Below are positions 22,128-35,500 of a DNA stretch of 64,000 nt, in pieces. The stretch covers positions 2,976,001 through 3,040,000 of the forward strand of contig JAPEIS010000003.1 of the NCBI GenBank assembly GCA_029531795.1, written 5' to 3'. The translations under genes were made by a program, and so were the position numbers. Position 1 is the first letter of the stretch, and each line of letters begins with the position of its first letter. The DNA comes from Sclerotinia nivalis (lineage: Eukaryota > Ascomycota > Leotiomycetes > Helotiales > Sclerotiniaceae). The notes below the pieces were generated by a model. The model was not told the DNA's origin and made no database searches. It worked only from the letters and a program-made list of their open reading frames with translations.

Positions 22128-23927
22128 TCAAAGACGTGAAGTCCACATGTCGGACAATCTGTCCCATGGTACCATATGAAACATCTCCCCTGTATAGAAA
22201 TCAACTGCCGATTGTGGTGGAGAATAAATCCACGCCATGGGATTACCTGACTTGCGGGGAAAGAAAAGTACCCTTCTACCCATATAAAGAAACTCCAGTT
22301 GCTTGAAACCCTTCCTATAGTCTGTAGCTATGGATTTCATTTTTGAATCATGCCTTAATTCCCAGTATGGCTTTCCCGCTTCGGTATCGGACTTCGCCTT
22401 CCAGATTTCTTCTTCCGACATATTTGGATCAAATGTGTCCTCACCGATTGCATATGTAGCTGTATAGTACTGATCAGGGCGATGATAGTTAGTATCGGGT
22501 TCATAAATATCTCCTTCGATGACAAGCCTCTTGAGCTTTTTCAGAGGGCGTAAAGAAGTCAAGATCACATTATGATCAGTGGCCGGAGCAAATATGCCGC
22601 CATCATTCGAAATGAGAAGTTGGTTGAGCCCGGTCAGACGGCCAATAAGTTTAAGGGCTGTCCACGGAAAGTCTTTCCTCCTCTTTGAAAAGCGTATTCC
22701 AAGAGAGGTAAGATTATCAAAGCGTGAAATAATAAGAATTTCCAATACCACCACAGAATCCTCGAAGGAGCCGGAGCCAGCACGTGTAGAATCGAAATTG
22801 ATGTTGGACAGTTGATTGTTGGCTCTCAAGAAAGTTAGAGGAGGTGTTGCAAATGAAAATGTCTCCAAAGTCTCTATACGGCCGTATGTGTTGATAAAGT
22901 TCCGTAATGAGTCATTGATAGGCCTAAAAAAATCAATCCGCAAATCTCTGAGCTTTTTCGATTTTAAAAGACTGGTGAGAATAAAATTATTCGGATTTGC
23001 TTGCCTCAGATATAAACTGCATAATCGAGGGAAGGGGAGCTTGGTATGCAAGTCTATAGAGTGATTGATGGTAACGTCACCATGCCAAACCAGACATTCA
23101 ATTGTAGGAGCACAGCGCTGTAGCAGAGTAAGACAAAATCGATCTGTTCTGCCTCCTATATCTGTTTGACGAGCTTTTACAAAGACTGTGCGAAGATGTA
23201 AAGGTAGAGGATAAATCGATGCGGGCATTTCATCCACACTAACGTCGAAAAGTATAAGATTCCGTAGACTAGGGCGTGCCAGCGCCATGAGGAGTTCCTT
23301 ATCAAAACAATAGTTCAGGTTCCATTTCAAGGTTTCAAGATGTGGTAATGTCCATCGGCAACAAAGAATTTTCCGCAATTCGAAATGTAGATTATAAATT
23401 GCTCTTTCGTTGTAGCCTTCACAGGATGCGTGCCGCGTTTGTGGGGAGTCTAGTCTATGCTCTAAAGACGGGTTCTGTATTGGCATTCCAGTGAAGTTGT
23501 CCTGAACCTTCACAGTAATACTGCGAATACAGGCCCCTAAAGTTGGGAACGATACCATACCATTATCACTCTTTGCGCGCTCCAGACGTTCGAAACACAA
23601 AAGCTGTACAATATCCCACGAGCGAGGACTAATTTCAATATACACGGCAGAAAATTGACGAGATCGAGCTAGTTGACGACATTCTCTGTTTACAAGTGCG
23701 AAACTTGCAAGATCTTTGGAGCCGAGAGAGTCAAGAATCATTTGTAAGAAAACCAAGGGAGTCTTAAAGAGAACTCTTGACTCATTTGATTCAGTCGTTA
23801 AGGGCCGATTTTCCAGGGCACAACCAAGGGGGAGCGGCACCGGACGCAGCGCAGACTCTAAGCCTCTGTAATCTCTATCTCGTGGAAGTGGAAGGTGTAT
23901 CCCGCGTCGTTGTAATTTTGTTGTCAT
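22128..23927 (-). CDS. F-box protein
   Basis: Single exon, 599 residues, ATG at 23927. After a basic N-terminus, residues about 55-100 match an F-box (TPLVFLQMILDSLGSKDLAS, ALVNRECRQLAR). The rest has an irregular pattern of LRR-like strands and helices, as in many fungal F-box proteins. Expected role: substrate adaptor of an SCF (Skp1-Cullin-F-box) ubiquitin ligase, with the F-box binding Skp1 and the C-terminal part the target. The target is unknown. The frame is intact, unlike its two leftward-transcribed or convergent neighbours to the left. Confidence 0.8.
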   Translation of the reverse strand: MTTKLQRRGIHLPLPRDRDYRGLESALRPVPLPLGCALENRPLTTESNESRVLFKTPLVFLQMILDSLGSKDLASFALVNRECRQLARSRQFSAVYIEISPRSWDIVQLLCFERLERAKSDNGMVSFPTLGACIRSITVKVQDNFTGMPIQNPSLEHRLDSPQTRHASCEGYNERAIYNLHFELRKILCCRWTLPHLETLKWNLNYCFDKELLMALARPSLRNLILFDVSVDEMPASIYPLPLHLRTVFVKARQTDIGGRTDRFCLTLLQRCAPTIECLVWHGDVTINHSIDLHTKLPFPRLCSLYLRQANPNNFILTSLLKSKKLRDLRIDFFRPINDSLRNFINTYGRIETLETFSFATPPLTFLRANNQLSNINFDSTRAGSGSFEDSVVVLEILIISRFDNLTSLGIRFSKRRKDFPWTALKLIGRLTGLNQLLISNDGGIFAPATDHNVILTSLRPLKKLKRLVIEGDIYEPDTNYHRPDQYYTATYAIGEDTFDPNMSEEEIWKAKSDTEAGKPYWELRHDSKMKSIATDYRKGFKQLEFLYMGRRVLFFPRKSGNPMAWIYSPPQSAVDFYTGEMFHMVPWDRLSDMWTSRL

Positions 23928-26900
23928 TGTAAAATTTTGATTGAGAACAATATGAAGCCAATCCTAAACCACTAATCAACCAAAACATAATAGTATAGTC
24001 CAAAAAGTGTTTTTGATGAATAAATTCGAACTGACTTTTGGTGGTTGAGAACTGAGAAGGTAGATAAATATATCAAATTGGGAGGAACTTTCCAGATAGG
24101 AAAGGAAGCTATCAATATCTTTCAAGGAAGGCACATTTTACACACCTCCAAATATTCATTTCAGTAAATTTTCGCAATGATTACTGAACTTGTGAGCACC
24201 CGAGTCTGAGTTTAGTCTTTCCAATACTCTAGCTTGAGTCTAATGATGATTTTGTCGGCGAGTTAGATTTATGCATTGAAATTTGCAATCAACTTGGTAT
24301 ATTTGGTCTGATTTGTACAATCAATAGCTTTGAGAGATTGAATCTATTCCTGGGATTAAAATACAATAAGTTCAGAATATTAGACAATATCAATGATTAA
24401 AAAACTCTTCATTTTTTATCCTTTTCACATTTATCTGCTAGTCTGCACGATTGTATTTAGATGCCTTGGTTTGTCGGAACCAATATCCAATGAGGCATTG
24501 GTAGATAAGTCTCACGATATAAAAGAATCTTGAATACCTAGTATAAGAAGATAAAGGGTGCACTTGCTTTCAGCCTCCAACCTTCCAAGATTTACACCGA
24601 TTTCCCCCCTTTTTCCTTTCAAACTCTAACAATCCATCTCCCAATCCATCCTACTACACCATTTATATATCCTCACCTGTTACTCCTAACTTAACTGAAT
24701 GTTTTCTTGAGATACGCAACTAAACAATTTGTCCCGAGTTTGCCCTGAGCGTGCGCTGATTTTGTTACTCCAACATCTCAAGATCCAATCTCTTTCCCAT
24801 ACCCATTTGCTCTTGTCTTGATTATATTGGTTGAATTCCACACCAATTTGTTGGAATATACTATTTGTCATTCTCCAGCTATACAAATCCCCAATAAATG
24901 TCATTGATTTAACTGTTCATACTACACGCTACTCATCTTTAAAATATCCTTCCGTACTCTTAAATTAAGTAGGCCGAGTGGACAACCATATCTTTGAGTA
25001 CTATTACTGTCTCACTATAATCTTGGGGGACAGCAGTATGGGCCTATCTTGTGCAGGACAAAAACAACACTTGTAATATCTCTTTGAGCTCTAAATGGTA
25101 CAGGTTTTGTTCACTCAAAGTTATCATGTATATACACAGAGAACTATGACATTAATATGCAATACCTGCGAAAATATGCAAGCCTCTCACTATATGAGCT
25201 CAAATCTGAGCACAACCACCAGACCGATTCGTCTTACAATATCTTCCAACTCACCTGACAATTTCCCTCCAATAAATGGGAATTGAATCCTCATATACAT
25301 GGCAAAACCATAACATTAACCAATGAAGTCCAGCAATATCTCTACTTAAATCTTGCCCCTTACTCCCTTCGCCCGCTTCCCATCCTCTATTCCCTGCATA
25401 AAAAGACCCCTTTCTCGCCAATTTCCAATCTCCAATCTCCAATCTCCAACCCCTCACTTCAAACCACCCCCGTCTCACCATCGCCACTACCACCCACTAA
25501 CCCCCTCTACTAGCCACATTTCCATCCCCCACTATTCCTCCACACTATTCTCCACTCTCCACTCCTCCCTGCATAAACTTCTTTTTAGACATACCAATCG
25601 CATAACAGAAGCAAAGGTGATAAGATACACCGGCGAAAGGCTTAGCCTAAACTTAATATGGATAGGGCCGCGAATTGATCTGGAAACTGATCGACATCGT
25701 CGACGTTACGAGCGTTGCAATTGCATGGGGGCTCGTGGGTGGCGAACAGGGATTTGATGTCCAGGTATGTGGGTTTAACGGTCGAGCGGTATGGGGAAGA
25801 TTTTTGTTCTGGAATAGTCGAGAAGGATGGAAGAGAGGGATGGAGGAAGTGATCGGCAGTCATGATTGGAATTGAAAAGAGAAATGGGTAATTTCTAGAA
25901 CTTACAACGGATATGTTTATGAAATCTACCCGTTTGACTTTATGCACAACTAAACGATTCATAATCATCCTACTTCCACATGATTTTATGCAAAAATCTC
26001 CCGTATTTTATTCCACTAAAAATAAAAATATTTGTGGCAAAGTAAATGTGAAACATCGTGTTTGCATGAACACCTAGTACTATTTTCGTCTTAGTTGCGA
26101 ATAAGTCTACATACCTTGGATATCCGTTTTGGTGTTCCAGAACACCCCAAGAGCATTGTTCCTGAAGCGAAAAAACTAGGTAGTGGCATCTATCATCATT
26201 CATCAAATGGATAACCAATTTTGAGATGAGAGTGGTGTGGAGTTGCGGTTGCGGGATTGGCGAGATCAAGGAGGGTCTGGAAATGGGAGTGAGATGGGAT
26301 GGGATGTGATAGCCTAATGTAAGACAGTGGATTTGAGAAAACGTTGGAAGAGAAATGTGATAATGATAGTCATATCAAGTGTCATCTCATAATGATCAAT
26401 TCTCAGCAGGAAGGTAAAATACAATACAACATTGTAGTGTATATATATCCATCACATCAAGCTCATCATCCAGTCGTAACTTTCATCCCTTGTCCCAACA
26501 TATCTACATCCTCCATCTGCATACCATATTTTCAAGTAAAGAATATACACAAGTCATGATCTCCCCTTCTCCTTACAGTCAACCCGCAACCATAACCCTA
26601 AACGATATTATAAGAAATTTATATGCTACTATAGAATCGTAGAACACACAAAGCGTGTATAAGCCCCAACACAAAAGAGATAGCCTTCCATCCAACAAAA
26701 CTTCCGATTGTCTGCCGTAGGCAGTAATATATCGCAGTATATAACGCCGCATAGTAGAATTGTGATTTAATCCGCCCATCCATCCAGCCACCCATCCTAT
26801 TCTTTTTTCCCCAAAGATCCCCGTAATAAACACCAATGAAATATAAAATATCAAAGCCCAAACAAGCAGGTATAATTAGATTCGAAGAACTCCGTTCCTT

Positions 26901-26983
26901 CAGTTGGATCACCTTTCTTTTCTCTCTCCTTGTAAAAACAGACTCCAGTCAACCGATTGTCATCTCGTAATATAGAGAGTAAA
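23928..26983. other. Long intergenic region, no supported gene
   Basis: About 3 kb. Pyrimidine-rich, low-complexity stretches (for example 25350-25560, with a repeated CCAATCT motif near 25425-25450) produce long but unconvincing frames. Both strands are open at 25675-25875 without domain support. Confidence 0.45.
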
Positions 26984-29179
26984 TCATATCCACTGATCCT
27001 TACTCGCCTGTCCGAACCTTGAATCTTGACGGCTAAAGTCCGAACTGATGAGAATAGTCCTTGCAGAATCATTTCTTTGAAGGGAACTTTTAGGTGGTGT
27101 GTACACAGTAGGGCTAAGCTGAATGATCGCCTCGGATTGTTCTAAACGTTCGATGGCTGATTGTTTTGGAGTAACGGGTTTGGGTATTGCCGGGAGTGTT
27201 TTGTTTATAAAGGATGGGGATTGTTGTGGAGAGGTGGAGCGAGGAGGATTTAATCTGGTCAGGAATTGCTGTCGTTGAGTGGTGGTGTTTGCATCAATAG
27301 GAGAAGGTCGGAAAGGTGAGCGAGGTGGGATTGGAATGGTGTTTTTGGCGAGGTTTGTTGTTTTTATTGGAGGTAGAAGAATCCTAGGTGGAGCAGGCGT
27401 GGTCTTTGGGGCGGGGCTGAACTTTGATGTGGGAGCGTAAGTTGTCGGGGGGAGAGCGAGGGCTTGGAAAGTCGTAGCTGGAAGTCCAGTTGCTTTGTCA
27501 GTTGTTGATGGGACGGCGACAGGGAGCGCTCCCAGAGCGGCTAGAGGAGGTGGTGCATGTGAGAAGCGGATACCGATTTGTACTGTTGCTGATGAAGCTA
27601 CAGAAGAGCCTCTTCTATGACCTCTTTTGCCTTGGAGCGGGGGAGGCGCTGCCAGATCCGAAAGGTCGCTGATATCGTACACTGATTCGAAAGCAGATCT
27701 GTTCATGCGAGGAGGCAATAGTGTGTTGGGACTCTCGAGAGCTGGTGCGGGAAAAAGGGAGTATGATTGTTTTCTCGTATGCTCGGATGGAAAATGTTCG
27801 GTCGGTGTCGGAGGAGCTGGTGCCGAAGTTATTGGACTAGAATACGTAGGCGGTTGTAGGATAGGGAGCTCGGTCATGTTAATGGCGACGCTTTTGTCGG
27901 GTGGAGAGATTAAACTTTTTTGACTATCTGCTCGACTCACCATTCCTGACCTTGGAGACACTGGCGGTTGTACAGGATCCATTATCTGATTGTTAAATGC
28001 TAGCTCGTTTGGCCCCCATATTCTAATCTCATGCTTATTACTAGGATAGGACCTGCCTCTTGGCCCAAATGATGTAGTTGCAGTGTTTGATCGTAAGAAT
28101 AATTGGAGCAAACCGTTCATCAAACCGGATAAATTAAGGACCACGGTTGCCATCATGGCTAACTTCAAGTCACCATGCCCGATGGTTTGGGAAGCAAAAT
28201 ACGGAATCACAAAACTCTTGTAACCATTAGCAAATGTTATAGTCAACTAGTGCGATGGAATTACCAATGATACAACACCTATGAGTAGGTAATATACCAT
28301 ACGAGATGCTGCAATCCTTTGATTTCGCTCTACCAATGCCGTCCTGGATAACCTGGCAAAGATGATGATCGACGTGATGATAAGGAGACCGGCAACAGTG
28401 GAAAATAAAATGAATCCGAACTTTCCAAACTTTGACACGAACCATAGCAATGAAGCAAAACATCTATTTTTTTCTGGAAATAAGTTTGTCGGAAGCCAAG
28501 TGCCAATCAACATTAACAAAATTATTCCCAAGCAGATTGTTACATCGTACTTTCCTCTCGGTTGGAATGGTGTTTTCCTTAAAGATCGTATGGCACATTC
28601 GAGACCGAAGACAAGTTGAATGTATGGGACTATGAAAAGAGCTAAATGGCATTAGTATCAGAGGTTTTACGAACACCAATCCAAACATACCAATCCACAT
28701 GAATTGAGCGATGGTACTGCATCCGAATGTAAATAATGAATGAAGTCCCTCTCCTTGAACTGCAGCAAAGACAAGTCCTTGAATTACAATACCAATAGAT
28801 AGTATCAAAGGAAAAGTTTCCGCTGGGTGAATCATCGAAACGCAGAATTTTCTATCACACTTTAGTAATCTCCCACCAGAATATAATCAATTCCCACTTA
28901 CGAAGCTTTGAACTTCGGGTTGCACCGCTTCGACGCCCAGTAAGAATCATAAAGGATACTGGCTGCCGTTGCAAACGAAGCCAGTACATTAAAGGCTGCT
29001 AGAATAACAGTCGATGTCCGGACCGATTTGCTTTCTGCAAACACCAAGTTTTCTATAATTCCTTCCGCAAGTGTATTATTCTTAGCATCCTGCGCATCTT
29101 TCAGAAATGTTGACGCCGATTCCGTGCCATCCAATAGTCCAGCTCGGATCATCAAATACAACGCTGAACTTGCACCCAT
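26984..29179 (-). CDS. Seven-transmembrane GPCR-like membrane protein
   Basis: Four exons: 29179-28902, 28851-28691, 28641-28265 and 28216-26984. The introns (50, 49 and 48 bp) have GTAAGT, GTATGT and GTAATT donors and join in frame to 682 residues. Seven hydrophobic segments lie in residues about 50-370: VILAAFNVLASFATAASILY; LILSIGIVIQGLVFA; FTFGCSTIAQFMW with LFIVPYIQLVFG; ICLGIILLMLIGTWLP; FILFSTVAGLLIITSIIIF; YLLIGVVSLSFVIPYF; ATVVLNLSGLMNGLLQLFL. A Pro/Ser-rich cytosolic tail of about 300 residues follows, with many SP/TP sites. This layout resembles fungal GPCR-like proteins, but no conserved ligand or G-protein motif was recognised, so signalling is inference. Confidence 0.8.
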
Positions 29180-32100
29180 CTTAACGTCGAGGCAGTCGAT
29201 GTGAGTGTAGGCAGCGAGCCGTGGCGTTGCCGTATGTTTTCGTTAAGTCATGAGATTTAAATGATAACGACTATTGATAGTGTTCCGGTAAATGAATGAA
29301 ACGTTGTATGAATTTGATGAATGAAGAGGCGAAAGAAAGTGATTAATGGAATGTAAAAAAGAGTGGATCGCACCAATGATCCAGCTGGCACAGAATAAGG
29401 AAATTTAAAATAAGAAAAATATCTGAACCAGCAGTGATGAATAGTGAACTGCACGTATCGAAGAGAATAATGACAGACTCGAAGGTAGGAAAAAAAAATC
29501 AAGAGAATGTCAAAAAGCCTCAGACAACGATTAACAAATGGTGTCGAAATGCATGATGTATAAGAAAGCTTATCCGACAAGGCGAATGGGTGGCCCACGC
29601 GCGGATTCACTAACTCCGTCCTGGCAGGCCTACCCTGTGAGTGGAGGAAGTGTTTTGGGGGGGGGGGGGGGGACTGCTAAACTAATATGGGCCACGCCGC
29701 CGCCACTAAATGTGGGCCTCGACTCTATGGGTAGTATGAAAAGGTTGTGGTACCCAAGGGAGAAGACTATATAGGAAAATGTTTGGATTTCTCGATCAAG
29801 CGGAGGATGCAATAAATTACTAACAACACTAAGGACATTTCGCGAAGGTACTGATTCGAGATTCTCATCACGATTACTCGATCAGTTAATTCAGTGCACT
29901 TGGCCAGTGAGAATTGACGAAGCAGTATTAAGGTATGAGAAGCTTGACTGTGTACCATTGAGGTTTCGACAATGTCGCAAATATTCGCTTAAGACCCTGA
30001 CTACAAGGTCCAAGCAATGCGGGTCAGGCAGTTCGTGCAACAAGATAAAGCGACCAATCAAACACAAGAAAATAAGTTAAAGGGACTGAAGGATGAAGAA
30101 AGTGCAGGCAATTATCCTTGATCCTTACCGTAGATGCTTCTGCAGAATATTCCATCGTAAATAAGGTGATAAAATTTTGCGGTCCTCGAACTCCAATTGA
30201 TTATAACTCAAATGGGATTTGGATCAGGACACTGACCAATATGCGGTCTGTCGAGAAAAAGGTAAAGATCTCCAGCAAAGAAGGTTCAAGCAGTCCGTCT
30301 TCGCGAATAGAAACACTAACTTGTGAGTAGCTTTCTTTTGACGACACTGAATGGGTAGTAATAAAATCAACAATATCAGCGATTGAAAATTTCTCAATTT
30401 GTGAACCTTGTCCATATGCATCTCAATCATTGCTAATCAGGAGGACCGGCGCCATATTGGAATCCATTTGACATCATTGACATGGCTATCTTAAAAATAG
30501 CACGAGTATAATGGAGTCTTGAACAACTTGGAAACAAACAAGTCGACAATGTTCGAGACATCCAATTTTGGGCTCGGTAGAAATTCGATGAGTTCGTCCA
30601 GAAATGGCCCGGTCTTAGAAGTTGGAAGCATAGGTCAAGGGTATTCGTGTGGCATGCCCATGAAGCTCATAGAGTATCAAGATGGCTGGGGTGAAACCAT
30701 CCCTTATTGATCATCGACGTGCTCTGAAGAATTTTCGTAAAGACGCGACGAACTCTAAAAATGAATGATACGATGACATGAAAGACCAATCAATTATTGC
30801 GTGCCTGCGGATATGTAAAGAGTTTGGAGACTTGCTAATCGAACGATGTGTTGATTGTTGTTGTTGGGTGACAATTCAAGAAGACTGATTTGTTGCAGTA
30901 TAGACTAGCGCTATGATCAGCAATCTCACGTGACCTTCAGTCTCATCATCCATTTCGGCGATGATGTTTTCTCTAAATTCGGATTTTCAATCGTGAGAAT
31001 GACTGATTTGGGTTCACATTCCGTTCTAAATGTTTGTGAACTACTTCTGTTGTTACAAAGTTCATCCCTTCATCTCCACAAGTTATTGAGGTAGAAGTTA
31101 AGTCCAGGCTTGTTGCAGCATATCCAATGACGCTGGCATTCACAAAAGGTGCCATCGTCTTGGAACCTCGCTGTTACTATCGCCACCAATCATCTTGCAC
31201 TACGCATTACACGATGATTTCCTGTGGTTTGCCATTAAATTTTGAGGTCTAAGTGATGTCTTTTCGTATCCCCGGGGCTGACCTTCCTTCAACTGCGCCA
31301 CCATCAAAACCCACGAGTTAAACCTCCACACCCTCTAATAGAGGGTATCTCTTCTTGTTCCAGATTTCAGGCAAATAAAAGGATCAATTTTTTTTGGGAA
31401 TAACGGGAAACGTAGAAGCCTGGTTCTAGTGGGCGTTACAGCTGGTTCAAGTCGGATATGAACCGAGATGAGTTTTCGGCGTCGTTGTGCTTATTCTATC
31501 TATCACTTACTGGAAAAACTTAATTTGCATACCACTGACATAGTTTATGCGTTGCGGCGACACTTGTTGAAGTGAACGGTATTTTCAGGGTCTAAAACTT
31601 CTTTTTTCACGTCAAAATTGCTTCTGCCCTATTTTCTACATCCCTCAGCCTTGTATGCATACGTCAAACCGGTCATTCGGGTCTGAAATCTTTCAAGTTT
31701 CCAGTATTTCATTAGATTGAGCTAAAGTTTCTTCCAATCCCAATGCCAAATCTTCTCATAGTATGGATGGATGTCTTGAAAATAAGCATTTCCATTGCAT
31801 GATCATAATGTTCATTGCCACATAGCATGTCATCACTAATAATTTCCAGAGCGTCGGGTTATCAGCATCCTAGTCTATCATAAGATTACCAGTGCAGGCT
31901 TCCTATCCCACCTCGAACACAAGACCGCCCTCTGTTATTATCAAAAATAAAGTACTCCGTAAACGTGGTTCTCATGTTCGTTCTTCGTTACTAACGTGCT
32001 TTTTCCAAGACGTCCATCATTTATCGTCAATTCTTTCGGTATGAATATAATTTTCGCGCTTATGAAGTTTGGGGAAACTACACGTATCCCACATCATTCT

Positions 32101-32549
32101 CGATGTTGTGAGAAACGGGTTGCCACGACTGTTGCATCAATGATTTTTTGTATGAATATTTAGCAGACTTCAATTTCAGGATTAGAGATATATACGAGTC
32201 ATATTTATCAGTTATAAAAGTTATTCGCAACACACCCAGGCAATATTACACATACTCCATCCTTTACATTAGGAAGGGGGATGGCGGGGATCAGTGCAAG
32301 TGAATTCAATTAACTTGAACTCAATCGTCAACATGCGCTCTTAATTTGAACAATGGACCACACATTGTTGGAGTTAGGTTAACCAATTGAATATTAATGT
32401 TACATTTTGATATAGAAATTTCAAGAAAGAAAACGGGGGGTTTCTATTAGTTGGTTGTCTGGGTGCCTCGATAAATATTATCTCTTTTTCATTTCTGGAT
32501 TAAAGACCACTGGCGCGAACTCCTCAAACCCCTCAACATACACCACCTC
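29180..32549. other. Long intergenic region, no supported gene
   Basis: About 3.4 kb. Contains a 16-G tract (listed separately). Open frames at 30118-30330, 30519-30710 (plus) and 30973-31155 (minus) have a few splice-like signals nearby but do not assemble into a protein I can support. Confidence 0.4.
29657..29672 (+). repeat. Poly-G tract (16 G)
   Basis: Uninterrupted run of 16 guanines, about 480 bp upstream of the 7TM gene start. Length in the read may be imprecise. Confidence 0.8.
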
Positions 32550-35500
32550 CTAAACAAATCCCTTTCTCCTCAAATCATCTGCCTCCCACTTGATCTTCCC
32601 CTCCACCTTATTTGCTCCAAAATCAAACTCATACAAGCTCACATCCCCACCATCTTTCCCCTCCATTCCTAACCCCATCTCTAAAACGCCCAGGAAACTA
32701 GGCAAGACAGCCGTAATATCCCTCTCCATCGTTGCCGAATAGACATTTCCCCTTCCAATCCCACAAATATATTTCCTCGCTTTCACCACAAACTCCCGAA
32801 TAACCTCATCATCCTCTTCATCGCAACTTCCCGTCCCAGAACTTCTGAGTGCACCTGCCAAATACCTTTTTTCTTTACGCGTGAGTTTCGCCCATGTTTT
32901 GGCAATCCCTATATGTACACATGTATGTACTTCATTTGGTCGCTCTGGGATTTTCGTTACGCCTGGTAAGCCGGTTTCGTTCCTTTCTTTCTCTTTGGAG
33001 TCCCCTCCGAGGACTCCAAAGACGTCGAATAAATGGTCTCGTCTCTTCTTTCTAACCTGATCTAATAACCGTGGCACCCATTCTACCTCCCCATCTGCAA
33101 TCTGCTTTACTGTAACTTCTTCTGGGAGGAAAGAAACACCGCAATCTGGAACTCCGCATTTTAGTATTGATGCGCCGAAGGGACTCGCGAAGGGAACAAT
33201 AACGTTTGCATGGCTAGTGTATATGTCCTTATTTTTGAATTCGGGCGTGGACTCAATGAATATCCCCAGAAGTATCTCACTAACCGCATTTTCTGGAACC
33301 GCAGCTTTTGTATCTAGTAAAACAAGAGCTAGTGGTTCCTTAGACCGCAGTTGGGCGAAATATGTCTTGGCAGATGTATGTGCAAATTGGTAGTACACCA
33401 ACCAGAAAGCTAAGATTTGTATTCGGGGCATCATGTTCGTGACTTCTTTTTCTGTCCAATTTTCCAAGAAATCATCCGCGGGCATAAATTCCATCAGCGT
33501 GTTCCAGAATCTTGGTACGGACTTTAGTATCGATGCGTCGCCTCCTAGATCTTTGGGAATTAAATCGTCATTGAACTCCACGTACAGTATTTTCAACAAA
33601 GGCTTTGTCCAGTCGCGTGATTTACCCATGTTTGTATATAGACGTGAGAGGGAAGTGGATACGAATGAATGTAGCAATTTGGTATTTTTCATGTCAGTGA
33701 TGATTTCATCAGAGAAAACATTTAGCGTTTTCCCGAAACGGAGAAGTTGCATGAAGCCCGCGACGGGATAGTTGATGCACCAGGCTGTTAAGCCTTCTCG
33801 TTGGAAATCCTGCGCTGCCCAGGTTAAGGCGAAAGGGTATGTAGTCCATTGACCTAACTCGCTGAATGTCTCTCTGACACGGAGATGAACGAGTATATTA
33901 TTCAGCAGCCATGTTATTGCACTTCTTCTCTGTCGCTTTTCCGCGTCCATAATTTCATCCCCATGCTCAGCATCCGCACCAGCCCACTCTCTCTTTCTCA
34001 ACGTCCGGTCCAAAATCGTCGCGAACAATTGTCCCATAGCCGGAACCCCAGTTTTCAGACCCGCATTGAGAGATTTGTACAATTGCTGATGAATGTACAA
34101 CTTATTGCTTCCCGTATATTCCAACGTTGGAATAACAGCCGAAATTTCCTCCCCGTAAATCGAATATCCAGGTCTTCCAAATAATGCACATTGGAAACAA
34201 ATACACTGACTAGACAATATATCCATATTTGCCTCAAATCTTCCTGCCGCAAGAGGAAAATCAAGCGCAAAGTTATCGGTATTAGCCACCATAGCATCTG
34301 CACTCAATACTTTGAGGGCAATGGACAGTACTTCATTTTCGCCGCAGCAAATTTGACATTCCCCTCTGTAGCCTGATGCCTCGAGATCTAACACTGAAAC
34401 GTCAATTGCAGAGTCTGCGGAAATATTCTCGGCACGGCGGGCTCGGTTTGATCTTCTTGAAAGCATTTCTGCTGTGAACCTTGATTTTTCGGCGTCAGAT
34501 AAAGCACGTAGTGCTGCGTCTATTGCCCTGTTACGATCTCGGACAGCATGTAATTGTACATCGTTTTGTGCAGCAGAATAAGCGTTTCGATTTGCCTCAT
34601 GAGCATTGCGTAGCTTGGATTGTAAGATAGTTTTCATCTCGTTGGATATATCAGGCTTAGCAAGTTGTGAAATAATGTCTGCAGCACCGGATACATCTTC
34701 GAGTTTAATTGTTAATTGTTCGACTTTCTGGGCGAAGAGAAATGATCGAAGTTCATTCAATTTTCCACGGGATTTGCAGGCGAGTATTAGAGCATCAAGA
34801 GCTCCATATGCGAGAAGTAAATCACGATCTTTATCCGATACAACACCCGCTCCAAGGAGTATTTCGATATCCACTAGAGTTGGTTGAGAAAGGCTGTGAG
34901 CCGCGTTCCATTCGTCGCCTAGGTTGAGATGAGCTGGCGTTGAGATTCTCGTTTCCGCTGTTGGGACGTGAATTTCCAACTCGGTGATTCTCTGGATCAG
35001 CGCCGCTTCGTTGGGGAAACTGGTTAATTTCTCCCACATGTCGTGATCTTCGGCTTGATCTAGCGTCGCGAAAGAGCCTTTGCTGGCTATGACATAGATT
35101 TGTCCGCTTTTGTAATCCTTGAAGAGACAAAGCGCATTTGCACAATTGGCATAGGATGTGATACCAACCGACACATTCGCATGATTGGGTCTATATTCCA
35201 TATGCGACGTTATCAAGAAAACCGTCGCGCAATCAAAAACACCCATCTCCTGTCCCAGCCCCGCCAAGGTATGGACCTCGGAATCAGGAACCTCTCCATC
35301 CGTAAGTAAGAACCAAATATCAGCATTATGGATCGCTTCCATTGAGGCTCTATTCCTCAATATAAATTGTGGACTGGTTCCTCCTTGGTCAGGAGCCCAT
35401 GAAAATTGTTCCCAATTTGTTGGGTCCTTACAGTTGGAACCCCATCTCGTAACTGTATCTTTATCTTTTTGAAGAGATGCTTCATGAATTCCATCTGCAA

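Noticed and set aside
25353..25757. A 134-codon open frame
   Set aside because: Low-complexity pyrimidine-rich translation, open in several frames, no domain or splice signals.
25675..25875. Small plus-strand open frame with protein-like text
   Set aside because: The opposite strand is equally open, and there is no paralogue or motif.
30118..30710. Possible two-exon gene with a GTGAGT donor and GCTAATCAG acceptor
   Set aside because: Branch point and acceptor are too close and the joined text has no recognisable domain.
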